Of a stretch of DNA of 64,000 nt, positions 33,414 through 42,179 are shown in pieces. The position numbers were made by a program, and so were the translations under genes. The notes under the pieces were generated by a model. That model worked only from the letters and a program-made list of their open reading frames with translations, had not been told where the DNA came from and did no database searches. Position 1 is the first letter of the stretch, and every line of letters begins with the position of its first letter. The DNA lies in assembly GCF_021602345.1 (NCBI RefSeq), contig NZ_BQID01000017.1:1-64000 (forward strand), in the 5' to 3' direction. This DNA is from Pseudomonas pharyngis. Its GTDB lineage: Bacteria > Pseudomonadota > Gammaproteobacteria > Pseudomonadales > Pseudomonadaceae.

Positions 33414-34199
33414 ATGAAACGTATGTGCACCAGCCTGATGCTTGCGGGATCGCTGCTGGCAGGGGGTCAGGCCATGGCCGACGGCCTGCTGCAATGGCAG
33501 AACAACAGCCTGACCTACCTCTATGGCAAGGACTTCCAGGTCAACCCGCGCATTCAGCAGACCGTCACCTTCGAACACGCCGATGCCTGGAAGTACGGCG
33601 ACAACTTCGTGTTCGTCGACAAGATCTTCTACAACGGCAAGGATGACGGCGGTGTCGGCTCGAACACTTACTACGGCGAAATCAGCCCGCGTCTGTCGTT
33701 CGGCAAGATCTTCGATCAGAAACTGGCTTTCGGTCCGGTCACCGACGTACTGCTGGCCATGACCTACGAATTCGGTGAAGGCGATACCGAGTCGTACCTG
33801 ATCGGTCCAGGCTTTGACCTGGCGATCCCGGGCTTCGACTACTTCCAGCTGAACTTCTACCAGCGCCACACCGAAGGCTCCCGCGCCGGTGACAACGTCT
33901 GGCAGATCACCCCGGTCTGGTCCTACACGATTCCGGTCGGCGACTCGAACATCCTGATCGACGGCTTCATGGACTGGGTGGTCGACAACGACTCCAACTC
34001 CAAAGGCGATTACCACGCCAATCTGCACTTCAACCCACAGGTCAAATACGACCTGGGCAAGGCGCTGAGCATTGGCGAGAAGCAGCTGTATGTGGGTGTC
34101 GAGTACGACTACTGGTCGGACAAGTACGGGATCAAGGACAGCCAGTACTTCAAGACCGATCAGAGCACCACGAGCTTCCTGGTGAAGTTCCACTTCTGA
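33414..34199 (+). CDS. Tsx-like nucleoside outer-membrane channel, copy 2
   Basis: A protein of exactly the same length (261) as copy 1 and clearly homologous along its whole length, so it arose by tandem duplication. Signal peptide MKRMCTSLMLAGSLLAGGQA, cut before DGLL; C-terminal Phe (FLVKFHF). Shared blocks are FEHADAWKYGDNFVFVDKIF and SPRLSFGKIFDQKLAFGP. Differences concentrate in loops such as DDGGVGSNTYY, which may change selectivity. A REP pair follows. Confidence 0.92.
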   Translation: MKRMCTSLMLAGSLLAGGQAMADGLLQWQNNSLTYLYGKDFQVNPRIQQTVTFEHADAWKYGDNFVFVDKIFYNGKDDGGVGSNTYYGEISPRLSFGKIFDQKLAFGPVTDVLLAMTYEFGEGDTESYLIGPGFDLAIPGFDYFQLNFYQRHTEGSRAGDNVWQITPVWSYTIPVGDSNILIDGFMDWVVDNDSNSKGDYHANLHFNPQVKYDLGKALSIGEKQLYVGVEYDYWSDKYGIKDSQYFKTDQSTTSFLVKFHF

Positions 34200-34227
34200 T
34201 CCTGGTGTCAGTGGCGTCTGAAAGGAC

Positions 34228-34308
34228 GCCTTCGCGAGCAAGCCCGCTCCCACACTGGTTTTGTGTCGTTCACAAAACCAGTGTGGGAGCGGGCTTGCTC
34301 GCGAATGG
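34228..34308. repeat. REP inverted pair (REPIN) with extended stem
   Basis: TTCGCGAGCAAGCCCGCTCC and its inverse, and between them ACTGGTTTTGTG and CACAAAACCAGT also pair, giving a very long hairpin. It separates the convergent channel and patatin genes. Confidence 0.9.
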
Positions 34309-34322
34309 CGGCACCACAAATC

Positions 34323-35495
34323 TCAAGCGGGAGCCACCGCCTCGCCAATCCCGAGAAACCGGCACAGCTCATCGCGCTTGGCCAAGGCATCGCGCCTGCC
34401 CAGATCGATCAATTCGCTGCAATACCCCGCCTCGAACAGCAAGTAACTCAACACCCCTGCCCCGCTCGTTTTGGTCGCCCCCGGCCCACGCAAGAACAGC
34501 CGCAACGCCGCCGGCAATTCCTGACGATGCCGCGCCGCGATTTCATCGATCGGCTGACTTGGTGAAATCACCAACACTTCCACCGGCGCCACACCCAGAG
34601 CGCGGGTCGGCGTGCCTTCAGGCATCAGACGGCTGAACTGGTTCAGACGCTGAAGCAGCTCAATGTCGCTTTCCAGGCTATCAATGAAGGTGCTGTTGAG
34701 CATGTGCCCGCCGATCTGCGCCAGCGTCGGCTGCTGCCCGGTATAGGCGCGCTCCAGCGGTTGCGCCGGATCGAAACCGCGCGGGTTGCCGCTGACACCC
34801 ACCACCAGCACCCGGCTCGCGCCCAGGTGCAGCGCCGGGCTGATCGGTGCCGATTGCCGCACCGCGCCATCACCGAAATATTCATCGCCGATCTTCACCG
34901 GCGCGAACAACAGCGGGATCGCCGAACTGGCCAGCAAGTGCTCCACCGACAACTGCGTCGGTACGCCGATGCGCCGATGACGCAGCCAGGAGTCGATGGT
35001 GCCGCCGCCCTGGTAGAAGGTCACGGCTTGCCCGGACTCGTAGCCGAACGCCGTCACTGCCACCGCGTGCAATTGCTTGCGCGCGATGGACTCGGCGATG
35101 CCGGGCAGGTGCAGTTTTTCGTTGAGAAGATGACGCAGCGGCGAGCTGTCGAGCAGCGCCACCGGCAGTTGCCGGCCCATGCCCAACAGGCTGTGGCTGA
35201 CGAAACGACTGGCCTGGCGGATCACTCCCGGCCAGTCGCTGCGCAACACCCGATGGCTGCGAAAGCCTTGCCAGAACAGGGTCAGGCGTTCGATGGCGGC
35301 GCGAAAATCCGTAGCGCCACTGGCCAGGCTGACCGCGTTGATCGCCCCGGCCGACGTGCCGACAATCACCGGAAACGGATTGTCCGCCCCCAGCGGCAAC
35401 AATTCGGCAATCGCCGCCAGCACCCCCACCTGATACGCCGCCCGAGCCCCGCCGCCGGAAAGAATCAAACCTGTGACCGGTTCAGCTGGGCTCAT
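34323..35495 (-). CDS. Patatin-like phospholipase
   Basis: A protein of 390 residues. The patatin catalytic parts are clear: oxyanion loop LSGGGARAAYQVGVL (residues 12-26), nucleophile Ser in VGTSAGAINAV, and the Asp of the dyad in YFGDGAVRQS. The C-terminal 100 residues are helical and not recognised. It should hydrolyse acyl groups of lipids. No signal peptide. It ends 26 bases from the start of the oppositely placed REP and lies 36 bases after the lipid A acyltransferase, on the same strand. Confidence 0.9.
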   Translation of the reverse strand: MSPAEPVTGLILSGGGARAAYQVGVLAAIAELLPLGADNPFPVIVGTSAGAINAVSLASGATDFRAAIERLTLFWQGFRSHRVLRSDWPGVIRQASRFVSHSLLGMGRQLPVALLDSSPLRHLLNEKLHLPGIAESIARKQLHAVAVTAFGYESGQAVTFYQGGGTIDSWLRHRRIGVPTQLSVEHLLASSAIPLLFAPVKIGDEYFGDGAVRQSAPISPALHLGASRVLVVGVSGNPRGFDPAQPLERAYTGQQPTLAQIGGHMLNSTFIDSLESDIELLQRLNQFSRLMPEGTPTRALGVAPVEVLVISPSQPIDEIAARHRQELPAALRLFLRGPGATKTSGAGVLSYLLFEAGYCSELIDLGRRDALAKRDELCRFLGIGEAVAPA

Positions 35496-35531
35496 CGCAA
35501 CGCTCCGTGGTGCTTATGGGGATGGGTCAAA

Positions 35532-36464
35532 TCAACCGCGTTTGGCGTACAGCTTCGGCTCGCCCGGTGGCCGGCTCTTGAAGCGCCGGTGTGCCCACAG
35601 GTATTGCTCGGGGCACTCACGCAACACGCCTTCGACCCACTGATTGATGCGGATGCAATCTTCTTCTTCGGTCTCGCCCGGGAAACCTTCCAGCGGCGGA
35701 TGAATCACCAGACGATAACCGCTGCCGTCGGCCAGACGTTCCTGGGTGAACGGCACCACCAGCGCCTTGCCCAACCGCGCGAACTTGCTGGTGGCGGTGA
35801 CCGTTGCAGCCTGAATGCCGAACAGCGGCACGAAGATGCTCTGCTTGGCGCCGTAATCCTGATCCGGCGCGTACCAGATCGCCCGACCCGCGCGCAGCAG
35901 TTTGAGCATGCCGCGCACGTCGTCACGTTCCACCGCCAGCGAATCAAGATTGTGCCGCTCGCGGCCCTGACGCTGGACGAAGTCGAACAGCGGGTTCTTG
36001 TGTTCGCGGTACATGCCGTCGATGGTGTGTTGCTGGCCGAGCAGCGCCGCGCCGATTTCCAGGGTGGTGAAATGCACCGCCATCAGAATCACGCCCTTGC
36101 CTTCGCGCTGGGCCTTCTGCAAATGCTCAAGACCTTCGACGTGGGCCAGTTTCGCCAGACGCTGACGCGACCACCACCAGCTCATCGCCATTTCAAAGAA
36201 GGCGATGCCGGTGGAGGCGAAGTTTTCCTTGAGCAGTCGCTTGCGCTCGGCGGCGGACTTTTCCGGGAAACACAGTTCCAGATTGCGCTTGGCGATGCGC
36301 CGCCGGTCGCCGGCGAAGCGATACATCAGGGCACCAAGAAAACGACCGATGGCCAGCAACGCCGGATATGGCAGTTGCACGGTCAGCCACAACAGCCCGA
36401 GGCCGCACCAGAGCGGCCAGAAGCGTGGGGCAAGAAATGCTTTTCGAAAACGCGGGCGATCCAT
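35532..36464 (-). CDS. Lipid A biosynthesis acyltransferase, LpxL/HtrB family
   Basis: A protein of 310 residues from the ATG at 36464 (MDRPRFRKAFLAPRFWPLWC), the usual length; the frame stays open far upstream but there it overlaps minC. One N-terminal membrane segment, then the HX4(D/E) motif in AVHFTTLEIG, IWYAPDQDYG and the RRIAKRNLELCFPE block. It adds a secondary acyl chain to lipid A at the inner membrane. Divergent from minC. Confidence 0.94.
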   Translation of the reverse strand: MDRPRFRKAFLAPRFWPLWCGLGLLWLTVQLPYPALLAIGRFLGALMYRFAGDRRRIAKRNLELCFPEKSAAERKRLLKENFASTGIAFFEMAMSWWWSRQRLAKLAHVEGLEHLQKAQREGKGVILMAVHFTTLEIGAALLGQQHTIDGMYREHKNPLFDFVQRQGRERHNLDSLAVERDDVRGMLKLLRAGRAIWYAPDQDYGAKQSIFVPLFGIQAATVTATSKFARLGKALVVPFTQERLADGSGYRLVIHPPLEGFPGETEEEDCIRINQWVEGVLRECPEQYLWAHRRFKSRPPGEPKLYAKRG

Positions 36465-36581
36465 TAAAGCTTCCGTAAATACAGTGGCCGCGCATTCTAC
36501 ATCGTTCGACCCGGCTTGCGGCCTGCGGGCGTTCTCGTTATAAGTCTCGGCACTTTTAGTGACAAGCCGTTGTATGCCGAC

Positions 36582-37319
36582 ATGAGCCAAACCGAACCGA
36601 AAGACCAAGATCCCGTGTTCCAGCTGAAGGGCAGCATGCTCGCCATTACGGTGCTGGAGCTGTCCCGCAACGACCTGGACAGCCTCGATCGGCAATTGGC
36701 CGCCAAAGTCGCCCAGGCACCGAATTTCTTCAGCAACGCGCCGCTGGTTCTGGCGCTGGACAAACTGCCGCCAAGCGAAGGCGCCGTCGACCTGCCGGGC
36801 CTGATGCGCGTGTGCCGTCAGCACGGCCTGCGTACCCTGGCGATCCGCGCCAGCCGCATCGAAGACATCGCCGCCGCCATCGCCATCGACATCCCGGTGC
36901 TGCCGCCGTCCGGCGCCCGCGAACGACCGCTGGAAGCAGCCGAACCCGTCGCCCCGAAGAAGCCGGAAAAGCCGTCGGAGCCGGCCGTCAAACCGACCCG
37001 CGTCATCACCACGCCAGTACGTGGTGGCCAACAGATATATGCGCAAGGTGGCGATCTGGTGGTGGTTTCCTCGGTCAGCCCGGGGGCGGAACTTCTCGCC
37101 GATGGCAACATCCATGTATACGGCCCGATGCGCGGTCGTGCGCTGGCCGGGGTCAAGGGCGACACCAAGGCGCGGATTTTCTGTCAGCAATTGAGCGCTG
37201 AACTGATCTCCATCGCAGGCCATTACAAGGTTTCCGAGGACCTGCGTCGCGATCCGATGTGGGGTTCGGGCGTACAGGTCAGCCTGTCGGGCGACGTGTT
37301 GAACATCATTCGGCTTTAA
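36582..37319 (+). CDS. minC: Septum site-determining protein MinC
   Basis: A protein of 245 residues starting [20 protein letters not shown], the usual Pseudomonas length. The N-terminal FtsZ-inhibiting domain runs to about residue 110, a Pro/Glu/Lys linker follows, and the C-terminal beta-helix ([20 protein letters not shown], then [19 protein letters not shown]) binds MinD and dimerises. It blocks Z-ring assembly at cell poles. First gene of minCDE, 169 bases before minD. Confidence 0.97.
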   Translation: MSQTEPKDQDPVFQLKGSMLAITVLELSRNDLDSLDRQLAAKVAQAPNFFSNAPLVLALDKLPPSEGAVDLPGLMRVCRQHGLRTLAIRASRIEDIAAAIAIDIPVLPPSGARERPLEAAEPVAPKKPEKPSEPAVKPTRVITTPVRGGQQIYAQGGDLVVVSSVSPGAELLADGNIHVYGPMRGRALAGVKGDTKARIFCQQLSAELISIAGHYKVSEDLRRDPMWGSGVQVSLSGDVLNIIRL

Positions 37320-37488
37320 CGGATACTGCCGCATTTTCCAAGCATCTCTAAAACGTAGCGAAAACGGCTCAAACGAAGTAGGAAAAAGGCCAAAAGCCGA
37401 ATTCCAGCCAAGGCTGTCCGACTGCAGTAGTTTTCTAGAGATGTTTTTCAGGGGCTGAACAGTCCTTCTTCCTTAGGGGTGAAACACC

Positions 37489-38301
37489 TTGGCCAAGATT
37501 CTCGTGGTTACATCCGGCAAGGGTGGTGTGGGTAAGACCACCACCAGCGCCGCTATCGGTACCGGCCTCGCTCTGCGCGGCCACAAAACAGTGATCGTCG
37601 ACTTCGACGTGGGCTTGCGTAACCTCGACCTGATCATGGGTTGCGAACGCCGCGTGGTGTATGACTTCGTCAACGTCGTCAACGGCGAAGCCAACCTGCA
37701 ACAGGCCCTGATCAAAGACAAGCGCCTGGAAAACCTCTATGTACTGGCCGCCAGCCAGACCCGCGACAAAGACGCGCTGACCGTCGAAGGCGTGGAAAAA
37801 GTCCTGATGGAGCTCAAGGAACAATTCGACTTCGTCGTCTGCGACTCCCCGGCGGGTATCGAGAAAGGCGCGCACCTGGCCATGTACTTCGCTGACGAAG
37901 CGATCGTCGTGACCAACCCGGAAGTCTCCTCGGTACGTGACTCGGACCGCATGCTCGGCCTGCTGGCCAGCAAGTCCCGTCGCGCCGAACGCGGCGAAGA
38001 GCCGATCCAGGAACACCTGCTGATCACCCGCTACCACCCGGAGCGCGTCGAAAAAGGCGAAATGCTCGGCGTCGAAGACGTCAAGGAAATCCTCGCCGTA
38101 CGCCTGCTGGGCGTCATCCCGGAATCCCAGGCCGTGCTCAAGGCCTCCAACCAGGGCGTACCTGTGATCCTCGATGATCAAAGCGACGCCGGCCAGGCCT
38201 ACAGCGATACCGTTGATCGCCTGCTGGGCAAGGAAAAAGAACACCGGTTCCTGAATGTCGAGAAGAAGGGATTCTTCGAGCGTCTGTTTGGAGGTAGGTA
38301 A
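37489..38301 (+). CDS. minD: Septum site-determining ATPase MinD
   Basis: A protein of 270 residues. Translation starts at TTG (37489), set by the invariant N-terminus [26 protein letters not shown] stands seven bases before. The deviant Walker A is KGGVGKTT, with D in [14 protein letters not shown]. The C-terminal amphipathic helix [10 protein letters not shown] anchors it to the membrane. It recruits MinC and oscillates with MinE. Its stop and the minE start share a base (TAATG). Confidence 0.98.
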   Translation: MAKILVVTSGKGGVGKTTTSAAIGTGLALRGHKTVIVDFDVGLRNLDLIMGCERRVVYDFVNVVNGEANLQQALIKDKRLENLYVLAASQTRDKDALTVEGVEKVLMELKEQFDFVVCDSPAGIEKGAHLAMYFADEAIVVTNPEVSSVRDSDRMLGLLASKSRRAERGEEPIQEHLLITRYHPERVEKGEMLGVEDVKEILAVRLLGVIPESQAVLKASNQGVPVILDDQSDAGQAYSDTVDRLLGKEKEHRFLNVEKKGFFERLFGGR

Positions 38302-38555
38302 TGAACCTTTTTGACTTCTTTCGTGCCAACAAAAAGCCAAGTACCGCCTCGGTCGCGAAAGAGCGTCTACAGATCATCGTGGCGCATGAACGCGGCCAGC
38401 GCAGCACCCCGGACTACCTGCCCTCCTTGCAGAAGGAACTGGTGGAAGTGATCCGCAAGTACGTCAACATCGGCAACGACGACGTGCACGTGGCACTGGA
38501 GAGCCAGGGCAGCTGCTCGATTCTGGAACTCAACATCACCCTGCCAGACCGCTGA
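38301..38555 (+). CDS. minE: Cell division topological specificity factor MinE
   Basis: A protein of 84 residues. It opens with the membrane-binding [20 protein letters not shown], then the MinD-activating stretch [12 protein letters not shown], then the dimerisation domain. It triggers MinD ATP hydrolysis and release, confining MinC to the poles. Coupled to minD by TAATG. Confidence 0.98.
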   Translation: MNLFDFFRANKKPSTASVAKERLQIIVAHERGQRSTPDYLPSLQKELVEVIRKYVNIGNDDVHVALESQGSCSILELNITLPDR

Positions 38556-38573
38556 GTCGATCCGGCAAGAACG

Positions 38574-38621
38574 ACGGCGGCTCAGGGCCCTTCCGACACC
38601 GGAGGGGCCCTGAGCCGCCGT
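38574..38621 (+). terminator. Very long GC-rich hairpin after minE
   Basis: ACGGCGGCTCAGGGCCC and GGGCCCTGAGCCGCCGT pair perfectly over 17 bases, with an inner TCC/GGA helix and a six-base loop. There is no T run after it, so it may end transcription poorly on its own or protect the minE message end. Confidence 0.6.
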
Positions 38622-38646
38622 TGGCATTTGTTACGAGGCTGTTTTA

Positions 38647-39282
38647 ATGCCGTTGTCCAACGTCCAAATCATTCATCAGGACGCCGCCGTTCTGGTGGTG
38701 AACAAACCGACCCTGTTGCTCTCCGTCCCCGGCCGGGCCGATGACAACAAGGACTGCCTGATCACCCGTCTGCAGGAAAACGGCTACCCGGAAGCACGCA
38801 TCGTCCATCGCCTGGACTGGGAAACCTCGGGGATCATTCTGCTGGCCCGCGACGCCGACACCCACCGCGAACTGTCGCGCCAGTTTCACGATCGTGAAAC
38901 AGAGAAAGCCTACACTGCGCTCTGCTGGGGTCAGCCGGAACTGGACAGCGGCAGCATCGATCTGCCGTTGCGCTACGACCCGCCGACCAAACCGCGCCAC
39001 GTGGTCGATCACGAACACGGCAAGCACGCCCTGACCTTCTGGCGTGTGCTGGAACGCTGCGGCGACTGGTGCCGCGTCGAACTGACACCGATCACCGGCC
39101 GTTCGCACCAGTTGCGGGTGCACATGTTGTCCATCGGTCATCCGTTGCTCGGTGATGGCCTTTACGCCCACGAACAAGCCCTGGCCGCCTGGCCGCGTCT
39201 GTGCCTGCACGCGAGCATGCTCAGCTTCACCCATCCTCAGTCCGGCGAACGCTTGCGTTTCGAATGCCCGGCACCGTTTTAA
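38647..39282 (+). CDS. rluA: RluA-family pseudouridine synthase
   Basis: A protein of 211 residues, near the length of E. coli RluA (219). The catalytic Asp lies in IVHRLDWETSGIILLA; GRSHQLRVHMLSIGHPLLGD is the second family block. No S4 RNA-binding domain, as expected for RluA. RluA modifies 23S rRNA U746 and tRNA U32. The family is certain; the exact target is inferred from length and domain layout. Confidence 0.88.
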   Translation: MPLSNVQIIHQDAAVLVVNKPTLLLSVPGRADDNKDCLITRLQENGYPEARIVHRLDWETSGIILLARDADTHRELSRQFHDRETEKAYTALCWGQPELDSGSIDLPLRYDPPTKPRHVVDHEHGKHALTFWRVLERCGDWCRVELTPITGRSHQLRVHMLSIGHPLLGDGLYAHEQALAAWPRLCLHASMLSFTHPQSGERLRFECPAPF

Positions 39283-39328
39283 GCACTGTCGGACCGACAG
39301 CTGCCCGATTTATAGGATTTTGTTCCGG

Positions 39329-40429
39329 ATGAGTTGTACTGATTCCCTGGCAACACCCGTCAAGAAGACCCGTCATCAACTGCTCTACCTGATTTACGGC
39401 AATCAGGATGTCTACCGGCGCGAAGCCAAGTTCAGCATCCTGACCGCCCTGTCCCAGGCCAAAAACGGCAAGCGCCCGGCGATCAGAATCCTCACTGACC
39501 GGCCGCAGGATTACGAAGGCTGGCCGGTCGACACCGTGCTGCTCGACGAAGCGACCCTGACCCGCTGGCAAGGGCAGAACGGCTATCACCATCGGCGCAA
39601 GGCCTGCGCGATCGCCGCCGGCCTGCAACTGGCCGAGAAAACCCTGTTCGTCGACACCGACACCCTGTTCACCAGCCACCCGAGCAGCCTGTTCCAATAT
39701 ATCGAGGCGAATCAGCCAGTGATGGATCGCTTCGAATACGACTGGAAAGACGTCTTCGAGCGACCGGATTACCTGAAGCTCGCTCGCGACCTCAGAGCCC
39801 ATGGCGTTTGCCCGCAGAACGGTTTCAAGCTCTACAACAGCGGCCTGTGTGGTGTCACCGACCGCGATTCGGCGCTGTTCGAGGAATCGATCCGCCTGAT
39901 CGATGAATGGACGGCCGACGGATTCGAGATTCACACCATCGAGCAGATCGCCTTGTCCTACGCGATGCGCGAACGGCCGGTGGTGGAAGCGCGCAAACAC
40001 GTCTACCACTACTTTGCGGAAAAACGCTTCTTCCATGCGATGCAGGCATTCTTCTTCGCTCAGCACGGCGAAAAATTCAGCCAGCGACTGGTGGACCTGT
40101 GCACTGACGTGCCCCGGGTCAAACCCTTTCCGTCCGCCTGGCAGCGCCTGAAGATCAAGTGGAAGCTGCGCAACCAGAGCGGCGCCATGCGCAAGGTGGG
40201 TCGGGATCTGTTGTATGGCAGCGCCGCGCCGGATCACCCGTACTACAGCGCCTGTCGTCATGAGTGGTGGGAATGCGCCTCGCGGGAGATTCTGCGCTGG
40301 GACGAGAGCCGTCAGAAAAAGCTTCTGGAACAGAGTCGCTGGCCAAAACAGCTACCCCGTCCGGACAAGCCTGAAGACGAAAAAGTGATCATGAACTACC
40401 TGAAAAAACGCGTGGCAGCCGCTCGTTGA
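39329..40429 (+). CDS. Glycosyltransferase-like protein, function unknown
   Basis: A protein of 366 residues starting MSCTDSLATPVKKTRHQLLY; GGA stands before the ATG. LLYLIYGNQDVYRREAKFSI and TLFVDTDTLFTSHP suggest a GT-A nucleotide-sugar fold with a DxD-type motif (DTDT). LYNSGLCGVTDRD is also typical of such enzymes. The C-terminal 100 residues are basic. No membrane segment. It may decorate a surface polysaccharide, but no pathway neighbours support this. Confidence 0.75.
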   Translation: MSCTDSLATPVKKTRHQLLYLIYGNQDVYRREAKFSILTALSQAKNGKRPAIRILTDRPQDYEGWPVDTVLLDEATLTRWQGQNGYHHRRKACAIAAGLQLAEKTLFVDTDTLFTSHPSSLFQYIEANQPVMDRFEYDWKDVFERPDYLKLARDLRAHGVCPQNGFKLYNSGLCGVTDRDSALFEESIRLIDEWTADGFEIHTIEQIALSYAMRERPVVEARKHVYHYFAEKRFFHAMQAFFFAQHGEKFSQRLVDLCTDVPRVKPFPSAWQRLKIKWKLRNQSGAMRKVGRDLLYGSAAPDHPYYSACRHEWWECASREILRWDESRQKKLLEQSRWPKQLPRPDKPEDEKVIMNYLKKRVAAAR

Positions 40430-40505
40430 CGCGAGCGGCACATGTCATGTCCCAAGCATCAGGCCGATGCGTTAAACTCCCGCCCATTGCTGTCTGGAGC
40501 TTCTT

Positions 40506-41795
40506 ATGCGCGAAGAGTTGAACCAAGGCCTGATCGACTTCCTCAAGGCCTCCCCTACCCCGTTCCACGCCACCGCCAGCCTTGTTCAACGCCTGGAGGC
40601 CGCCGGTTATGTGCGCCTCGACGAGCGCGAAACCTGGCACACCGAAGCGAACGGTCGTTACTACGTCACCCGTAACGATTCCTCGATTGTCGCGATCAAG
40701 ATGGGCCGCAATTCGCCGCTGCACGACGGCATCCGTCTGGTCGGCGCCCACACCGACAGCCCGTGCCTGCGGGTCAAGCCACAACCTGAATTGCAGCGCC
40801 AGGGCTTCTGGCAGCTCGGCGTCGAAGTCTACGGCGGCGCGCTGCTGGCGCCATGGTTCGACCGCGACCTGTCGCTGGCCGGCCGCGTCACCTTCCGCCG
40901 CGACGGCAAGGTTGAAAGCCAGCTGATCGACTTCAAGGCCCCGATCGCGATCATTCCCAACCTGGCCATTCACCTCAACCGTGAAGCCAATCAGGGCTGG
41001 GCCATCAACGCCCAGACCGAGCTGCCGCCGATTCTCGCGCAGTTCGCCGGTGACGAGCGCGTGGACTTCCGCGCGGTGCTCACCGATCAACTGGCTCGCG
41101 AACACGGCCTCAACGCCGACGTGGTGCTGGATTACGAGCTGAGTTTCTACGACACCCAGAGTGCTGCGGTCATCGGCCTGCATGGCGACTTCATCGCCGG
41201 CGCGCGCCTGGACAACCTGCTGTCGTGTTACGCCGGCCTGCAAGCCCTGCTGACCGCCGACACCGAAGAAACCTGCGTGCTGGTGTGCAACGACCACGAA
41301 GAAGTCGGTTCCTGCTCGGCCTGCGGCGCCGACGGCCCGATGCTGGAACAGACCCTGCGCCGCCTGCTGCCGGAAGGTGAAGAGTTCGTACGCACCATCC
41401 AGAAATCCCTGCTGGTCTCGGCCGACAACGCCCACGGCGTACACCCGAACTACGCCGAGAAGCACGACGCCAACCACGGCCCGAAACTCAACGCCGGCCC
41501 GGTGATCAAGGTCAACAGCAGCCAGCGCTACGCCACCAACAGCGAAACCGCCGGCTTCTTCCGCCATCTGTGCATGGCCGAAGAAGTGCCGGTGCAAAGC
41601 TTCGTGGTGCGTAGCGACATGGGCTGCGGCTCGACCATCGGCCCGATCACCGCCAGCCACCTGGGGGTGCGCACCGTCGACATCGGCCTGCCAACGTTCG
41701 CCATGCACTCGATCCGCGAACTGTGCGGCAGACACGACCTGGCTCACCTGGTCAAAGTACTGAGCGCGTTCTACGCCAGTCGCGAGTTGCCATAG
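40506..41795 (+). CDS. apeB: M18 family aminopeptidase
   Basis: A protein of 429 residues, the usual M18 length. Metal-binding and catalytic blocks are visible: [47 protein letters not shown] and [12 protein letters not shown]. The enzyme removes N-terminal residues (often acidic) from peptides as a large dodecamer in the cytoplasm. It stands alone, with a strong hairpin after it. Confidence 0.96.
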   Translation: MREELNQGLIDFLKASPTPFHATASLVQRLEAAGYVRLDERETWHTEANGRYYVTRNDSSIVAIKMGRNSPLHDGIRLVGAHTDSPCLRVKPQPELQRQGFWQLGVEVYGGALLAPWFDRDLSLAGRVTFRRDGKVESQLIDFKAPIAIIPNLAIHLNREANQGWAINAQTELPPILAQFAGDERVDFRAVLTDQLAREHGLNADVVLDYELSFYDTQSAAVIGLHGDFIAGARLDNLLSCYAGLQALLTADTEETCVLVCNDHEEVGSCSACGADGPMLEQTLRRLLPEGEEFVRTIQKSLLVSADNAHGVHPNYAEKHDANHGPKLNAGPVIKVNSSQRYATNSETAGFFRHLCMAEEVPVQSFVVRSDMGCGSTIGPITASHLGVRTVDIGLPTFAMHSIRELCGRHDLAHLVKVLSAFYASRELP

Positions 41796-41801
41796 GAAAC
41801 A

Positions 41802-41838
41802 GCCGGGATCGCAGCGTCGAGCTGCGATCCCCGGCCTT
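41802..41838 (+). terminator. Terminator-like hairpin after apeB
   Basis: GCCGGGATCGCAGC and GCTGCGATCCCCGGC pair with a single extra base, five-base loop, then a short T tract. Confidence 0.65.
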
Positions 41839-41926
41839 TAGAACCGGCTCATTTCTGATACACATCAGCACCGTCCATCGAAAACCCACCTAAACTTGAA
41901 CCATCTCCTTCGACAAGGCTGTCGCC

Positions 41927-42103
41927 ATGATCTCGATGTCCGCGTTTCACTCCATGCTCATTCCCATCCTCGGCGGAATGATTCTGCTGGCCATCGGTTT
42001 CAACTTCCGTGACAAGAACGCCGGTGTGTTCGCCATGTGGATCGGCATGCTGATGATCCTGGCCACCGTGGTCTACAAGATCCTCGCCAAACTCAACGAA
42101 TAA
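41927..42103 (+). CDS. Small two-pass membrane protein, function unknown
   Basis: A frame of 58 residues, MISMSAFHSMLIPILGGMIL at the N-terminus. Two hydrophobic segments (MLIPILGGMILLAIGF and VFAMWIGMLMILATVVYKIL) are joined by a short charged turn NFRDKNAG. The codon use fits the region and the frame ends neatly before the channel gene. AAGG precedes the ATG by about ten bases. It is too short for most gene lists. No family is recognised. Confidence 0.65.
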   Translation: MISMSAFHSMLIPILGGMILLAIGFNFRDKNAGVFAMWIGMLMILATVVYKILAKLNE

Positions 42104-42179
42104 ATCCGCGCCCGGCTCGCATTGAATCTGGCGGGCTCGTACACTCGCCCGATCCGCCCCTTGCGAGGTTGACCGCCTA

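Noticed and set aside
35532-37334. 600-residue version of the lipid A acyltransferase
   Set aside because: The extra 290 codons are antisense to minC; the conserved protein starts at 36464.
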